A DNA stretch of 37,297 nucleotides, taken from the NCBI GenBank assembly GCA_031266655.1, contig JAISAP010000058.1, positions 1 through 37,297 on the forward strand, written 5' to 3'. Below, one piece after another: positions 23,724-34,520 of this stretch; the stretch's first letter is position 1; each line of letters starts with the position of its first letter. The position numbers and the translations under genes are program-made. The DNA is from Holosporales bacterium (lineage in GTDB: Bacteria > Pseudomonadota > Alphaproteobacteria > UBA3830 > JAIRMZ01). The notes below the pieces were generated by a model. The model saw nothing but the letters and a program-made list of their open reading frames with translations, was not told the DNA's origin and ran no database searches.

Positions 23724-25100
23724 CTAAGATAAAAGGCTCGGCTCCTCTCTAGGGGGTGCTAGCTCTTGGGCTTGTGGAGGCTTGGGCAGGACGGTAATGG
23801 GCGCCATGTCTGGCAAATCTTGGGTGCCCGATCCTCCTGCGAGATCCTTGAATCTCCGCGCGCTCACGAGGACGCGTCGCTCAAGGGTTGCTACGCTCTG
23901 ATTGTAGGTCTCCGTCGCGGTGCCAAGCGCGCGCCCTAGGCGTAGGATATGCGTGCTCATGTCTCCTAGACGCTTGTAGAGCTCCCGACCGAGATCTGCG
24001 ATCTGACGTGCATTTTCTGCGAGAGAGGCCTGCCTCCATCCCGCAGCAACTCCGTGGAGCAACGCTAACAGTGTGGTGGGAGTTGCCAAGATAACGCGTT
24101 CCCGCATGCCCACTTCGATGAGATCAGGGATCTGCTCGAGGGCGGTGGAGAAAAAAGACTCCCCGGGGAGGAAGAGGACGACGAAGTCCGGACTCGGCTG
24201 CAAATGCTGCCAGTATTTCTTGGAAGACAGAGCCGCAATGTGCTGCCGGACGTGGCGCGCATGCTCTTGGAGAAGGTGGCGACGCTGGTCCTCTTGCTCC
24301 GTCTCGGTCGCGGCCAAATACGAAGCCAGAGGCGCCTTCGCATCCACGACAACATGTCGGTCCCCAGGGAGATGGATGATCATGTCCGGCCGGAATATGG
24401 CTTCTTCTTCTCCAATCGTTGTCTGCTCCTGAAAATCGCAGTGCTGCACCATTCCCGAAAGCTCAACCACACGCTTGAGCTGCATCTCTCCCCAGCGCCC
24501 TCGCACATTGGGTGTCTTCAGCGCCCCCACCAAACGCGCCGTTTCTGTCTTGAGCGAAAACTGTGTTGCAATCAGGTCAGAAACCTGTTGCCTCAGGCCC
24601 TCATAGGCCCCAACGCGCAGCTTTTCCATCTCTTGAACCTGACCCGTCACCTTGTCGAGAGCTGTCTTGAGAGGAGTGACGAGCGTCTCAATAGATTTCT
24701 CGCGCGTTTCCAAGTCGTTCTTCGCCCCTTCCTGAAAGCGGCTCAGCACCTCTTGCGCTAGTTGCAAGAACGATTGACTGTTACAGGAAAGGGCTTTTGC
24801 ACTCAGAGACTGAAACGCTTGCTGGAAGTGACCCTCCGCTTCCGACAGAAGCTGGACCTTCTCCATGGTCTTTTTGCGTTCTTCTCGCAGCTCTATCTGA
24901 AGCGCCACGGAACTCCGGCGTTCCTCCTCCAGAGCCGACTCCAAAGCGCCCACCCGCTCTTGCGTCGCTTGTGCTTGCAGACACCTCTCCTCGAGGCGGG
25001 TGTTGGTGAGCGCCAAACGCAGGCGCGCCCGCTCCGCGCGCCAGAGAAGAACCGCAAGAATCCCGCAGAGAGCCGCAAGCCCCCCTGTCAGAATATCCAT
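23724..25100 (-). CDS. rmuC: DNA recombination protein RmuC
   Basis: A 458-residue RmuC family protein, associated with limiting recombination at inverted repeats and with nuclease-like folds. A short N-terminal membrane segment (LTGGLAALCGILAVLLW) is followed by a long coiled coil (to about residue 180). The conserved RmuC core then has NVRGRWGEMQLKRVVELSGM, the PDxxxxLP..VVVDAKAPL segment (PD-(D/E)xK-like) and VLFLPGESFFSTAL. The start ATG 25100 is chosen because it begins the membrane anchor and lies just past the stop of the M16 peptidase gene upstream (25108). The two probably form an operon. A role in inverted-repeat stability is of interest here given the nearby repeat arrays. Confidence 0.9.
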   Translation of the reverse strand: MDILTGGLAALCGILAVLLWRAERARLRLALTNTRLEERCLQAQATQERVGALESALEEERRSSVALQIELREERKKTMEKVQLLSEAEGHFQQAFQSLSAKALSCNSQSFLQLAQEVLSRFQEGAKNDLETREKSIETLVTPLKTALDKVTGQVQEMEKLRVGAYEGLRQQVSDLIATQFSLKTETARLVGALKTPNVRGRWGEMQLKRVVELSGMVQHCDFQEQTTIGEEEAIFRPDMIIHLPGDRHVVVDAKAPLASYLAATETEQEDQRRHLLQEHARHVRQHIAALSSKKYWQHLQPSPDFVVLFLPGESFFSTALEQIPDLIEVGMRERVILATPTTLLALLHGVAAGWRQASLAENARQIADLGRELYKRLGDMSTHILRLGRALGTATETYNQSVATLERRVLVSARRFKDLAGGSGTQDLPDMAPITVLPKPPQAQELAPPREEPSLLS

Positions 25101-25107
25101 CGAGAAA

Positions 25108-26379
25108 TTAGCTCTGAAAGAGGCGCGCCAACTTCTGCGCCCGCTCTTCCTTGACGGGACCGACGACGGCGAGGGTTGCCGCTTGATCGGAGGAGAACAG
25201 CCGTTCCGTGAAATGGGCCACCTCCCGATCCGTGACCGCTTCGATGCGCGCAACGATCTCTTCTCTGGGGATCAGTCGGTCATAAATCAAAAGATGCTCC
25301 GCATTGCGCGAGCACACGGCTGGCGCACTCTCAGCTCCCATCAGCAGGGAGGCCTTGGACTGCGCACGCGCACGCTGCATTTCTTCTTTTGTTACGCCTT
25401 CAACCATCTTGTGGCACTCGTCACGCAGGATTTGGACCAGTTCTTCGCATTTGTCCTCTCCTGTTCCTGCATAAATGACTAACGTACCGGAGTCTTTGTA
25501 CGAATCCCGACTGCTATGCACAGAGTAGACAAGCCCGCGCTTCTCGCGCACCTCCTGGAAGAGCCGAGAGGACATGCCACTACCGAGAATGATGTTGAAG
25601 AGCGCAGCTACGTAGTAGTCGGGGTCTCCAAACGCGATGCTTTCCACTCCAATCGTCAGATGCACCTGCTCCAGAGGACGCGCATCCGCAAAAACACCCC
25701 CCTGATAGTGGGAGGGGATCAAGACATGTTCTGACGGAGCCGCAGGGAGGCCCGAAAAGCATTGAGATGCCAGCTGCACAAACGTTCCGTGATCCACGTG
25801 CCCAGCGGCGGAGACGACAAAGTGGGGTCCTCTGTATAGGTGGTCTCGGTAAGCGCGCAGATCCTGGACAGAAAGGGAGGACACAACTTCCTGCGGCCCG
25901 AGGATCGATCGTCCCATAGGCTGATCCGGATAGGCGGTTTGCTGAAAGTGGTCAAAAACGATGCAGTCCGGACTATCCTGGTAGCGACCGATCTCTTGCA
26001 GGATGACGCCCCTCTCACGCTCCAGCTCCTCTGCGCAAAAGGTTGGGTTGATGAGAATATCCGAGAGAATCTCCACGCCTACGGCAAGATCCTCCTTCAG
26101 GAGATGCACGTGATAAGCGGTCTCCTCGCGTGCAGTATACGCATTGAGATACCCCCCTACACGCTCGATTTCCTCGGCGATCTGCTTTGCTGTGCGCGTC
26201 GTGGTGCCTTTGAACGCCATATGCTCCAGGAAATGCGAGACACCATTGTTTTCTTTGGTTTCGCAGCGCCCTCCTGCTGCCACCCAGGCGCCAATGGCCA
26301 CCGTTTCACTTTGAGAAAGTTTCTCACTGACAACACGCACTCCGTTCGGGAGCGTCGAGACCTGCACTGCCTGCGCCAC
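25108..26379 (-). CDS. M16 family zinc peptidase (MPP/PqqL-like)
   Basis: A 423-residue insulinase/processing-peptidase family protein. The inverted zinc motif HFLEH (His49, Glu52, His53) is intact, followed by the conserved region EEIERVGGYLNAYTAREETAYHVHLL and FCAEELERERGVILQEI with the distal Glu ligand. Related alphaproteobacterial enzymes are akin to the mitochondrial processing peptidase beta subunit; the substrate in bacteria is uncertain. No signal peptide is seen, so it is cytoplasmic. GTG 26379 follows gagagg. It lies in operon with rmuC, whose start is eight bases past its stop. Confidence 0.9.
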   Translation of the reverse strand: MAQAVQVSTLPNGVRVVSEKLSQSETVAIGAWVAAGGRCETKENNGVSHFLEHMAFKGTTTRTAKQIAEEIERVGGYLNAYTAREETAYHVHLLKEDLAVGVEILSDILINPTFCAEELERERGVILQEIGRYQDSPDCIVFDHFQQTAYPDQPMGRSILGPQEVVSSLSVQDLRAYRDHLYRGPHFVVSAAGHVDHGTFVQLASQCFSGLPAAPSEHVLIPSHYQGGVFADARPLEQVHLTIGVESIAFGDPDYYVAALFNIILGSGMSSRLFQEVREKRGLVYSVHSSRDSYKDSGTLVIYAGTGEDKCEELVQILRDECHKMVEGVTKEEMQRARAQSKASLLMGAESAPAVCSRNAEHLLIYDRLIPREEIVARIEAVTDREVAHFTERLFSSDQAATLAVVGPVKEERAQKLARLFQS

Positions 26380-26527
26380 CTCTGCCTCTCATTTCCGCGA
26401 CTTGTACCTGCCTTCTACCATATTTCCAGGACCCCTGCCTAGGCTGCTGCCCTTACTAGGGAGAAGAAGTGTTTGCGTATGCGTTACATAAATTTAGCGC
26501 GTATACATGTTGTATTTTTTTAAATTT

Positions 26528-26556
26528 TTGACTTTTGAGAACAAGTCATGTAGAGT
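26528..26556 (+). promoter_or_regulatory. Likely sigma70-type promoter of the 26583 gene
   Basis: TTGACT (26528-26533), a 17-base spacer and TAGAGT (26551-26556, four of six -10 positions). The region before it is AT-rich (tgtatttttttaaattt). It sits 27 bases before ATG 26583, so the leader would be short, with an AGGAGG ribosome site inside. Confidence 0.5.
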
Positions 26557-26582
26557 CCCTCTCAGACCAAGAGGAGGTTTCC

Positions 26583-28250
26583 ATGCATTCCCCACACTAC
26601 CAATTCGCCCGAAAATTCGTTGTCCTGCTCAGCAGCCTGTTGATCTACGACGCGGCTTTGGCAATGTATGAAGAGCCGAGCGTGTCTCTGGGAGTGCCGA
26701 AGGGCGGAAAAACGCTTTATATGGTGAGACATTGGCCCGTGGAAGGTGTTCCTGGGGTACCAAAATCTACTTATGATGTTGCCTTCGAAATACGCTCCAG
26801 TGTGAGGACGGTATATATGGCCGGTTTTTCTTTTGGGGACGATAAGCTCGTTCAGTACTGCCGCCTATTCGGTGTGGACTTCCCTAATTTGTCAAGCATG
26901 CGCACCCCCTCCCCTCCTTGCAAAATTCCTGCAGTCACTATCACCGCAAAACATCTACAAAATCCCCTTCTTCTCAATTTGGTGATTGACGGAACGCCTC
27001 TGGAAATTGGAATGACAGTCAAGATTACTATATATAGTTTGACCAATAAAGGAATAGAGAGCGCAGTTGATTCCGCGGATACCCTGGGGATAGATCTCAA
27101 TGGAAAATCTGCAGTTGTATACTGTAGTCCAACAACGAGAGCCAGGGACACCCTTTGGAACATGCTCCCTCATTGGAGAATGGAAGCAGTACCCTCCATT
27201 TATTACCCAAACACTTTAAGAGATGTTCCAATCGATTACGATAGGTTTAGGAGGTGTAAAGAGGAGCTTTTAAGAAAAAATCCCGGATTTATGCATGATT
27301 TTGGAAAGGCGCTCGGAGAAAACGAATGTGCACTTTTGGATAATCATGGGGCATGGGAGTACGTCTTGTGGGAGAAACAGTCTGGAAAAACTCCTGCGGA
27401 AGTCCTCAGAGAAGAGACTTCTGACTTCCTCCAGAGTGCTCTACGTAACCCCCAGGAGCTTAGCCTCATTTTCGTCATGCACCAGGCTCAGATGTACGCG
27501 CTACTCGATGTGTTAAGGCTGCGCGACCAGGTGTCAGGACCAATCGGTCCGGGGGACGTCGTGAAGATTTTCATTCCATCTACAACGGCAAGGCGCCTTA
27601 TCCCCAGAACGCCTGTAATGTCGGTGGTGAGCCGTGACTCCAGCGTGCCAAGAGTTGCGCCAAGAACAGAATTCACGGTAACCACCGTAGAGGCTGCTCT
27701 GCCCGTACTGCCCATACTGACGGTGTTCGACTTTGGGCTAAGGAGCACTGCTATCCCACGCTCGAGGGTGGTACACTTCGACATCGACTTCGGTTTTGCG
27801 CCGCCCAACGGCGCCAACCCTGGTCCGTACGGAGACAACGACTTGTCGTGGTCATACTGGGGACAAACTGCAGGGCAAAACACTGTTGCCCCATGCCAAG
27901 GAGCGGCACCTTCTAGTGTTCCACCCCTTCGTCTGATTTCGGGATTAAGATTTGTTCCGCTCCCAAGGTCATTTGACAGCAGGCGTCCCTTTCCACCCGC
28001 AGCAGCGCGCTTCGCGCTTACTCGTTCTCGTTCGCAAGGAAGCAATGCTCCCTCACAGGACGACCCCCGTCCCGTTGGGAGTTATGGGCGAAACCCGAGT
28101 CCCTTCTTACACGACCATCTCGCGCGTCTTCTCTCCCACGACAGCGGCAAAGGGGGGCCAAACAAAGTAAGGGGTCCTTTGTACAACGCCAATGGGCAAA
28201 ACGGGAGGGGAGAACCGAGAACTTTGAAGCGGTCCCACTCTTATTCGTGA
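26583..28250 (+). CDS. Exported histidine-phosphatase-like protein with long disordered tail
   Basis: A 555-residue protein. ATG 26583 follows gaggagg, and the signal peptide (residues 1-27, ending AALA) fits this start. The mature part has pieces of the histidine phosphatase (phosphoglycerate mutase-like) fold: LYMVRHWPVEG (Arg49, His50 where the family has RHG), VVYCSPTTRARDT, a Glu-rich helix, and IFVMHQAQMYALLDVL carrying the second His. The RHG glycine is Trp, so activity is uncertain. About 200 C-terminal residues are Pro/Arg/Ser-rich and look disordered. It may be a surface or secreted effector; I cannot name its substrate. A typical promoter precedes it and dnaB follows in the same direction after 70 bases. 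Confidence 0.65.
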   Translation: MHSPHYQFARKFVVLLSSLLIYDAALAMYEEPSVSLGVPKGGKTLYMVRHWPVEGVPGVPKSTYDVAFEIRSSVRTVYMAGFSFGDDKLVQYCRLFGVDFPNLSSMRTPSPPCKIPAVTITAKHLQNPLLLNLVIDGTPLEIGMTVKITIYSLTNKGIESAVDSADTLGIDLNGKSAVVYCSPTTRARDTLWNMLPHWRMEAVPSIYYPNTLRDVPIDYDRFRRCKEELLRKNPGFMHDFGKALGENECALLDNHGAWEYVLWEKQSGKTPAEVLREETSDFLQSALRNPQELSLIFVMHQAQMYALLDVLRLRDQVSGPIGPGDVVKIFIPSTTARRLIPRTPVMSVVSRDSSVPRVAPRTEFTVTTVEAALPVLPILTVFDFGLRSTAIPRSRVVHFDIDFGFAPPNGANPGPYGDNDLSWSYWGQTAGQNTVAPCQGAAPSSVPPLRLISGLRFVPLPRSFDSRRPFPPAAARFALTRSRSQGSNAPSQDDPRPVGSYGRNPSPFLHDHLARLLSHDSGKGGPNKVRGPLYNANGQNGRGEPRTLKRSHSYS

Positions 28251-28320
28251 ACCATACCGCCTCCCATTGCGACTGAAGGAGGCTTAGGAGTATCCTCCTC
28301 GGGGTGGGAGGACCTGAAAC

Positions 28321-29764
<1,444 letters not shown>

Positions 29765-29772
<8 letters not shown>

Positions 29773-30940
29773 CGCCCCTTGTCCCGGTCTCGCACTCCTC
29801 CCTCCCTATGCTCTTTCTGCCATCGAGGTGGACCTGACGCACGTTCAGCACAACTACCAGGTGCTGCGGCAGTTTCTGAAGGACTCGGGCAGTCCTGAGA
29901 CCGTATGCAGTGCTGTTGTGAAGGCAAATGCGTATGGAGCGGGCGCGCTTCCCGTTGCCGGCGCCCTCTACGAGGAAAAGTGCCGTGATTTCTTTGTTGC
30001 AGATTACGATGAGGCCTTACGCCTGCGTCCAAGCGTTCCGGAAGGGAGGATTTTTGTCTTCTCCGGTATTGTGCCAGGCTCCTCTGAGCTTTTTGCCGAA
30101 CAGGGGTTGATTCCGACCCTGCTGCATAAAGAGCAAATTCTGGATTGGCAGAAGGAGGCGCAAAGACGTGGACATAAGCTGCCTGCCGTTCTGCACATCG
30201 ATACCGGGATGTCTCGCACAGGACTGATGGGAGCCGATATTGACTGGCTTCTGGATCACAGAGAGATCTTGGAGGCCTTTGATCTTCAGTTCATCATGAG
30301 CCACCTTGCTTGTTCCTGCGATCGTTCTGCGGCCTTCAACGAGGTGCAACTTGAGCGTTTTCGCGTGTTTTTGAAGCACTTTCCTGGGGCTAAAGCAAGT
30401 TTTGTCGCCTCAGAAGGCGTTGCCTTTGGAAAATCTTACCACTTCGACATGGTGCGTCCTGGAAAATTTCTGCTCGGGTTGGGGGAGCTTGTTTTGTCCA
30501 AGCTGAAACCTGTCATTCACGTCTATAGCCGTGTCCTGGAAGTGGTGGAAGTCGTTCCCGGTCAAAGCATTGGATACGAGGGCGCCTACACCTTCGAACA
30601 TCGAGGACGCGTGGCGTCCCTAGGCATTGGGTACGCCGATGGCATCTCGCGCGCTCTGGGAAACCGAGGGACCGTAAAAATCAACGGGAAATATGCGCCG
30701 ATGGTGGGACGTGTTTCGATGGACTGCGTGTCCGTGGATATTACCGAGATTGAGGGAGTTGCGCCCGGAGATTGGGCAACGCTTGTCAACGAGGATCTTT
30801 CTCCGGAGCGTCTTGCCAAATACACGGGCACGATCTCTCGCGAGTTTTGTTGCCTCCTAGGACAGCGCCCTTATCGGTTGTACCGCAAAAAAGAGGGCTA
30901 CGATATTTACACCCCGTTCGGGAAATGCTGCGCCCCTTAG
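29765..30940 (+). CDS. alr: Alanine racemase
   Basis: A 391-residue PLP enzyme converting L- to D-alanine for peptidoglycan. The PLP lysine is Lys53 in AVVKANAYG; the second catalytic Tyr is in SIGYEGAYTF (about residue 275). HIDTGMSRTG, MVRPGKFLLG and VGRVSMDCVSVDIT are the other conserved blocks. It overlaps dnaB by eight bases. A small inverted repeat (GGTGAC...GTCACC, 30942-30964) follows the stop without a T-run. Confidence 0.95.
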
Positions 30941-30965
30941 AGGTGACCACAGGGAGGTGTCACCG

Positions 30966-32120
30966 TCAGGCTCTCACCTCCATATTTTCATAGGTTTTCA
31001 CGTGGCTGATATCGAGGGACTGGAACTTCCGAAGTGTGGGGTAATGACGGAGAAAGAGGGGGAAAAAACCATGGTAATCCCACAACCAATCCCAGTTTTT
31101 ACAAAAGTGGAGAGTACATAAAACGTAAAACCCCAACTGCCGTAAGTAGTCTGTCCATCGAGCGGAAATAGTAACCTCCGGAAAGAATTTTGTGAGAGGA
31201 GTGCGAAAGAAAAACCTAGAAATAGCAACTTCATATTCTGAAATGAGACCACCTTTGTAATCGGCAAAATCAGGATTCGGACCGTTCGTTAGAACTTTCT
31301 GTTTTCCAGGTGTGGCGTATACATTCCCCCAAAAGGTGCTTTCTCGGAGAGCGGGGTTATAAGTAATACCCAGAAAGGCGCTCAGGGCTTTCATGACTGC
31401 ATCAAAATGATGGTGCAGATCTGGAGTCTTAAGCAGGAAAACAGGAGAGCCACAGGAGAGAGTATGGTGCACGTGGTTCCAGTAAAACGTTCTGTGTATG
31501 AAGGTACACATGAGTGTGTGGGAAGCGTAGTGCTCCTTTCCCCGTGATGACTCTATTTCATGGACAGGGTTCCGAATAAGATTCACAAATCGTATCTTTT
31601 GGAAGTCCTGAGAGATTTTCTCCGGATCGCGCAAATAGGAGACCCTCCCGCCTTGAGGGTTTCTCTCCGTGGAAACACTTCCTGAGGCCCAATGTAGATG
31701 GACGAGTATCAGCGTGAGGTTTTCTATCTTTCTCCCTCGCAGCAGGAATAAGGCAATGTGAAAAAGTAAGAAATACTCCTTGCGTTTACAGGTCCCGTAA
31801 GTCTGGCAAAGCGAGAAGAAAAGAGCGCAAAACGCCTCACGGTCTATCTCATGCGCTTCTCTCAATGAGTAATATTCCTTTAAATTGAGACATGCGGTGT
31901 TCCGAACGACGAGATCCAGGTAGGTCTCGGGAGACAGTACTGCGTCATCATTCGCATAAAAATCGTGTATCCAGAATGTCGGTATAGTAGCTACCTCCTC
32001 GTGTTGATCAAAAAGGCCATGGAGAAAAACACTCCCCACCGCTCCCGATTTCACCAGAGCTGCAACCTGGACGCGCTCCATGACGGCGCAGAGCTCTTCC
32101 CGTGAGAGGCTGGCCGTCAC
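30966..32120 (-). CDS. Sulfotransferase-like protein
   Basis: A 384-residue protein with features of PAPS-dependent sulfotransferases. A nucleotide-loop-like segment lies near the start (LVKSGAVGSVFLHGLFDQHEEV, roughly residues 20-41). A 3'-phosphate-binding-like IRFVNLIRNPVHEIESSRG lies mid-protein. The P-loop is not a perfect match to the family (no PKSGTT), so the assignment is tentative. No signal peptide or membrane segment is clear; a C-terminal hydrophobic aromatic stretch is present (LRQLGFYVLCTLHFC). GTG 32120 is used because ggggagg lies eight bases upstream. Possible job: decorating LPS or a surface glycan, by inference. Its leader contains a G10/C10 tract further upstream (32197-32206). 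Confidence 0.55.
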   Translation of the reverse strand: MTASLSREELCAVMERVQVAALVKSGAVGSVFLHGLFDQHEEVATIPTFWIHDFYANDDAVLSPETYLDLVVRNTACLNLKEYYSLREAHEIDREAFCALFFSLCQTYGTCKRKEYFLLFHIALFLLRGRKIENLTLILVHLHWASGSVSTERNPQGGRVSYLRDPEKISQDFQKIRFVNLIRNPVHEIESSRGKEHYASHTLMCTFIHRTFYWNHVHHTLSCGSPVFLLKTPDLHHHFDAVMKALSAFLGITYNPALRESTFWGNVYATPGKQKVLTNGPNPDFADYKGGLISEYEVAISRFFFRTPLTKFFPEVTISARWTDYLRQLGFYVLCTLHFCKNWDWLWDYHGFFPLFLRHYPTLRKFQSLDISHVKTYENMEVRA

Positions 32121-32823
32121 GGACGCAGCCTCCCCAGAAACCAGCCCCTCTTAGAACGCAGATAAACGCCCAACACAGCGCTAAAACACCCACGCCGGGG
32201 GGGGGGAAGCCGATGTATGGGCTTGTAGACGTACAGAACGCAGCGTTTGGCTCAGTGCTCAGGAGGGAACTAAAAGTCCAACAGCTGCATTCCCCTCCAG
32301 ACCGAGCAGTCGGCCAATGAAACAGCCCTCTCACAAAAAACCTACGCCAAAAACTCCGCACACGACCCTCCCATTGCTTACCCTAACCCTTAGCAAAAAT
32401 CAGGGGTAGAGCAAAGGAGGGAAGCTACAGCGTGATACTCAACCTAACGCCCGCGGGGGATCAGACTCTGCAAGATCAGCTTGCCTCATTTCGATCAAGC
32501 TTTCCCTCGCTTGTCCTTACAAAAATCCACCACCAGAAACCCTCCGCACGGTTACTCCGCTTCCCAACCCTTAGCAAAAATCAGGAGCAGAGCAAAGGAG
32601 GGAAGCTGTAGGATGACACTCGATCCAACACCCGTGGGGGATCCGACACACAGGAATTGCTCAAAATGACAGCGGCTGCGCAGAGGATACGGTCTAATGT
32701 GACGTTCATGAGAGAATCAGGTGCCTCAACAACTCCTCGCCATGGCAGCGTCCTCCAGAGACTCAGAATCTTGATCGCGTCCATTGCCTTCGGTCCGAAA
32801 AGCTGCGGCAGAGAGGAACGACC
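32121..32823. repeat. Non-coding region with a 181-bp-spaced direct repeat and a G10 tract
   Basis: About 700 bases without a gene. Two diverged direct copies lie 181 bases apart. Each runs from an A-rich start (about 32334 and 32519) through cccttagcaaaaatcagg (32387 and 32568) and gagcaaaggagggaagct to a GC-rich end (about 32467 and 32650). Ten G in a row lie at 32197-32206. Frames across it are interrupted and lack ribosome sites. The minus-strand promoter of the sulfotransferase-like gene must lie here. Confidence 0.6.
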
Positions 32824-33807
32824 TCATGAGCCAATAAACTCTGCGAGTCTCTTAGAAATCTCCTCTTCAAGACCTTCTTCTACCAAAGGAGGCGGCGTGA
32901 AAGCGTCGAGAGACCCTGAGAAAATGCGCGCATGTCCTGTGGAACAAAACGTCGCATGCAAAGCAGAAAGCTTCCGAGACGTTCCTGCGAGGGGAAAGAT
33001 GTACACCGGCTTATGCGTAGCGCAAGCTTCAGAAAGCATGGACATCGAATCCGCTGTGACAAGAAGCATGTCAGAAGCGGCCAGTGCAGAGATGTAAGGA
33101 TTGAAAGCCTCCGTTCCTTCCTCCACCCTGATGGAAGTTCCTGCGCAGCATTCCCGCAGCGCCTCTTTCAGCCAATCGGGCGTCCTGCGGGAGGGAAGCA
33201 CAAGAATGCCCCAGCCCTCCTTGTCATACTGTCGCAACGTCTCGAAAAGCACCCGGAACCTAGGAGAGTGTGGAGAAAGGAAGGGTGGACAATGTGCCAT
33301 GAGGCTCTCCGCGGCGGGGGAGCTCCAGCCGCAATCCTTGCTGGCTCCTCCAAGGAGAACTCCTAAAAGAGGGCGGCGCAAGGAAGCAAAGCGTTCACGT
33401 TGCCATCCTTCCTGCAACGTCGCCTCCGTAATGCGATGCAGTACGCCCTTTGTGGCCAAAACGTTAGGACCCCGCAAGGCTTCATGTTGAGGGGCAATCA
33501 CGAGGTCGAACAGAGATAACGGCATGAGCGGATTCAAAAGGGCGATGAGAAAAACCTCTGGATGGCGTTTCTTGAAGCCCGTCGCAACTGGCTGGCTCCT
33601 GCGTCCCGCGGAAAGGATCACGTCTGGCTGAGGAGAAAGCGCTTCCAGCTGCTGTATATACGTCCGGTACCGTCGCCCCAAATCGACACAAGGCAAGCGG
33701 AGGCGATAGAGAGAAAAGCTCCATCCCATGCGCTCGGCCAGTCCAACGGCCTGGTTCTCAGAACCCTTCTTTCCCGCGTCGACAAGGATCCAACACCGAT
33801 GCTCCAT
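32824..33807 (-). CDS. ELM1-family protein (putative glycosyltransferase fold)
   Basis: A 327-residue member of the mitochondrial fission ELM1 family (DUF1022), widespread in alphaproteobacteria and of unproven function; a GT-B-like glycosyltransferase role is suspected. Key stretches are WILVDAGKKGSENQAVGLAE, ILSAGRRSQPVA, LGVLLGGASKDC and VTADSMSMLSEACATHKPVYIF. Start ATG 33807 lies three bases past the stop of the DUF1013 gene, implying an operon and coupled translation. Confidence 0.87.
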   Translation of the reverse strand: MEHRCWILVDAGKKGSENQAVGLAERMGWSFSLYRLRLPCVDLGRRYRTYIQQLEALSPQPDVILSAGRRSQPVATGFKKRHPEVFLIALLNPLMPLSLFDLVIAPQHEALRGPNVLATKGVLHRITEATLQEGWQRERFASLRRPLLGVLLGGASKDCGWSSPAAESLMAHCPPFLSPHSPRFRVLFETLRQYDKEGWGILVLPSRRTPDWLKEALRECCAGTSIRVEEGTEAFNPYISALAASDMLLVTADSMSMLSEACATHKPVYIFPLAGTSRKLSALHATFCSTGHARIFSGSLDAFTPPPLVEEGLEEEISKRLAEFIGS

Positions 33808-33810
33808 CCT

Positions 33811-34329
33811 TTACGGTGCAGAGGCGAGACGCCCTTCAAGAGCCGTATCCAGCTCCTCTTGGGAGCAGAGCGCTAACTGTACAGGAGATTTCGGCACCAA
33901 CTCTCCCATACGCGCATAGGTCCCCTCTCGAATGGATTTGACTGTCGGTTTTGTCGTGGATACCAAAGAACAAACCCGCGCATCCGGTAGGTCCGGATAG
34001 GTCCGAACCAGCCACAACACCGCATGCGGCCGTTCTCTGCGCAAGACGAGCGGAGTATACTTTTTGCGTGCCTTCGCTTTAGCAACAGGGGGTTCCTCAG
34101 CACGCTGCAGATGTGCCGTCGGATCTTTGCTGCAACGCTCGATCTCCTGCAGGGTCAGCTGGCCCGCGCTTACAGGATCCATCCCCTTCATCCCAATCGC
34201 TGCTTCTCCATCTGCTATGGCTTGGACCTCCAGGAGATGCAGCCCACAAAACTCTGCAATTTGCGGAAAAGTCAACATAGTCTTATCGATCAACCACACC
34301 GCCGTCGCCCGAGGCATCAAAGGCTTCAC
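33811..34329 (-). CDS. DUF1013 family regulator-like protein
   Basis: A 172-residue alphaproteobacterial protein of the DUF1013 family, thought to act in transcription or the cell cycle. The diagnostic N-terminus PLMPRATAVWLIDKTMLTFPQIAEFCGLHLLEVQAIADGE-type pattern (helix-turn-helix-like), GMKGMDPVSAGQLTLQEIERC, and a basic C-terminal half (KKYTPLVLRRERPHAVLWLV) are visible. GTG 34329 follows gagagggtagga. It is the upstream gene of the ELM1 pair. A perfect palindrome CGTGCGCACG lies upstream at about 34365-34374 and could be an operator. Confidence 0.85.
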   Translation of the reverse strand: MKPLMPRATAVWLIDKTMLTFPQIAEFCGLHLLEVQAIADGEAAIGMKGMDPVSAGQLTLQEIERCSKDPTAHLQRAEEPPVAKAKARKKYTPLVLRRERPHAVLWLVRTYPDLPDARVCSLVSTTKPTVKSIREGTYARMGELVPKSPVQLALCSQEELDTALEGRLASAP

Positions 34330-34364
34330 TGTCCTACCCTCTCTCTTCGGCCCTACTATACGCG

Positions 34365-34374
34365 CGTGCGCACG
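34365..34374. promoter_or_regulatory. Palindrome CGTGCGCACG in the divergent DUF1013/LRR region
   Basis: A perfect 10-bp palindrome 36 bases upstream of the DUF1013 start codon, in the 190-base spacer between divergent genes. Position suits an operator. No known regulator site is recognised, so it may be chance. Confidence 0.2.
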
Positions 34375-34520
34375 AAAATGCCAGGAGTGCCGTTTTATCC
34401 GGTATTGTCCAATCCGCGCTGCACCTCCTCTGTTTCAAGGGATTGCACTTCCCACACTATTCATCGACCCTTTGATGGAGCGTGTTGATCCTATACAGTG
34501 AGGAGTGGGAGCACCCACAA

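Noticed and set aside
30942-30964. Terminator after alr
   Set aside because: Six-base stem only, with no T-run; not strong enough to call.
32008-32361. 117-codon minus frame across the C10 tract as an extra gene or N-terminal extension of the sulfotransferase-like protein
   Set aside because: It is in a different frame from the sulfotransferase-like gene, the sulfotransferase frame has stops upstream of 32120, and the product resembles nothing known.
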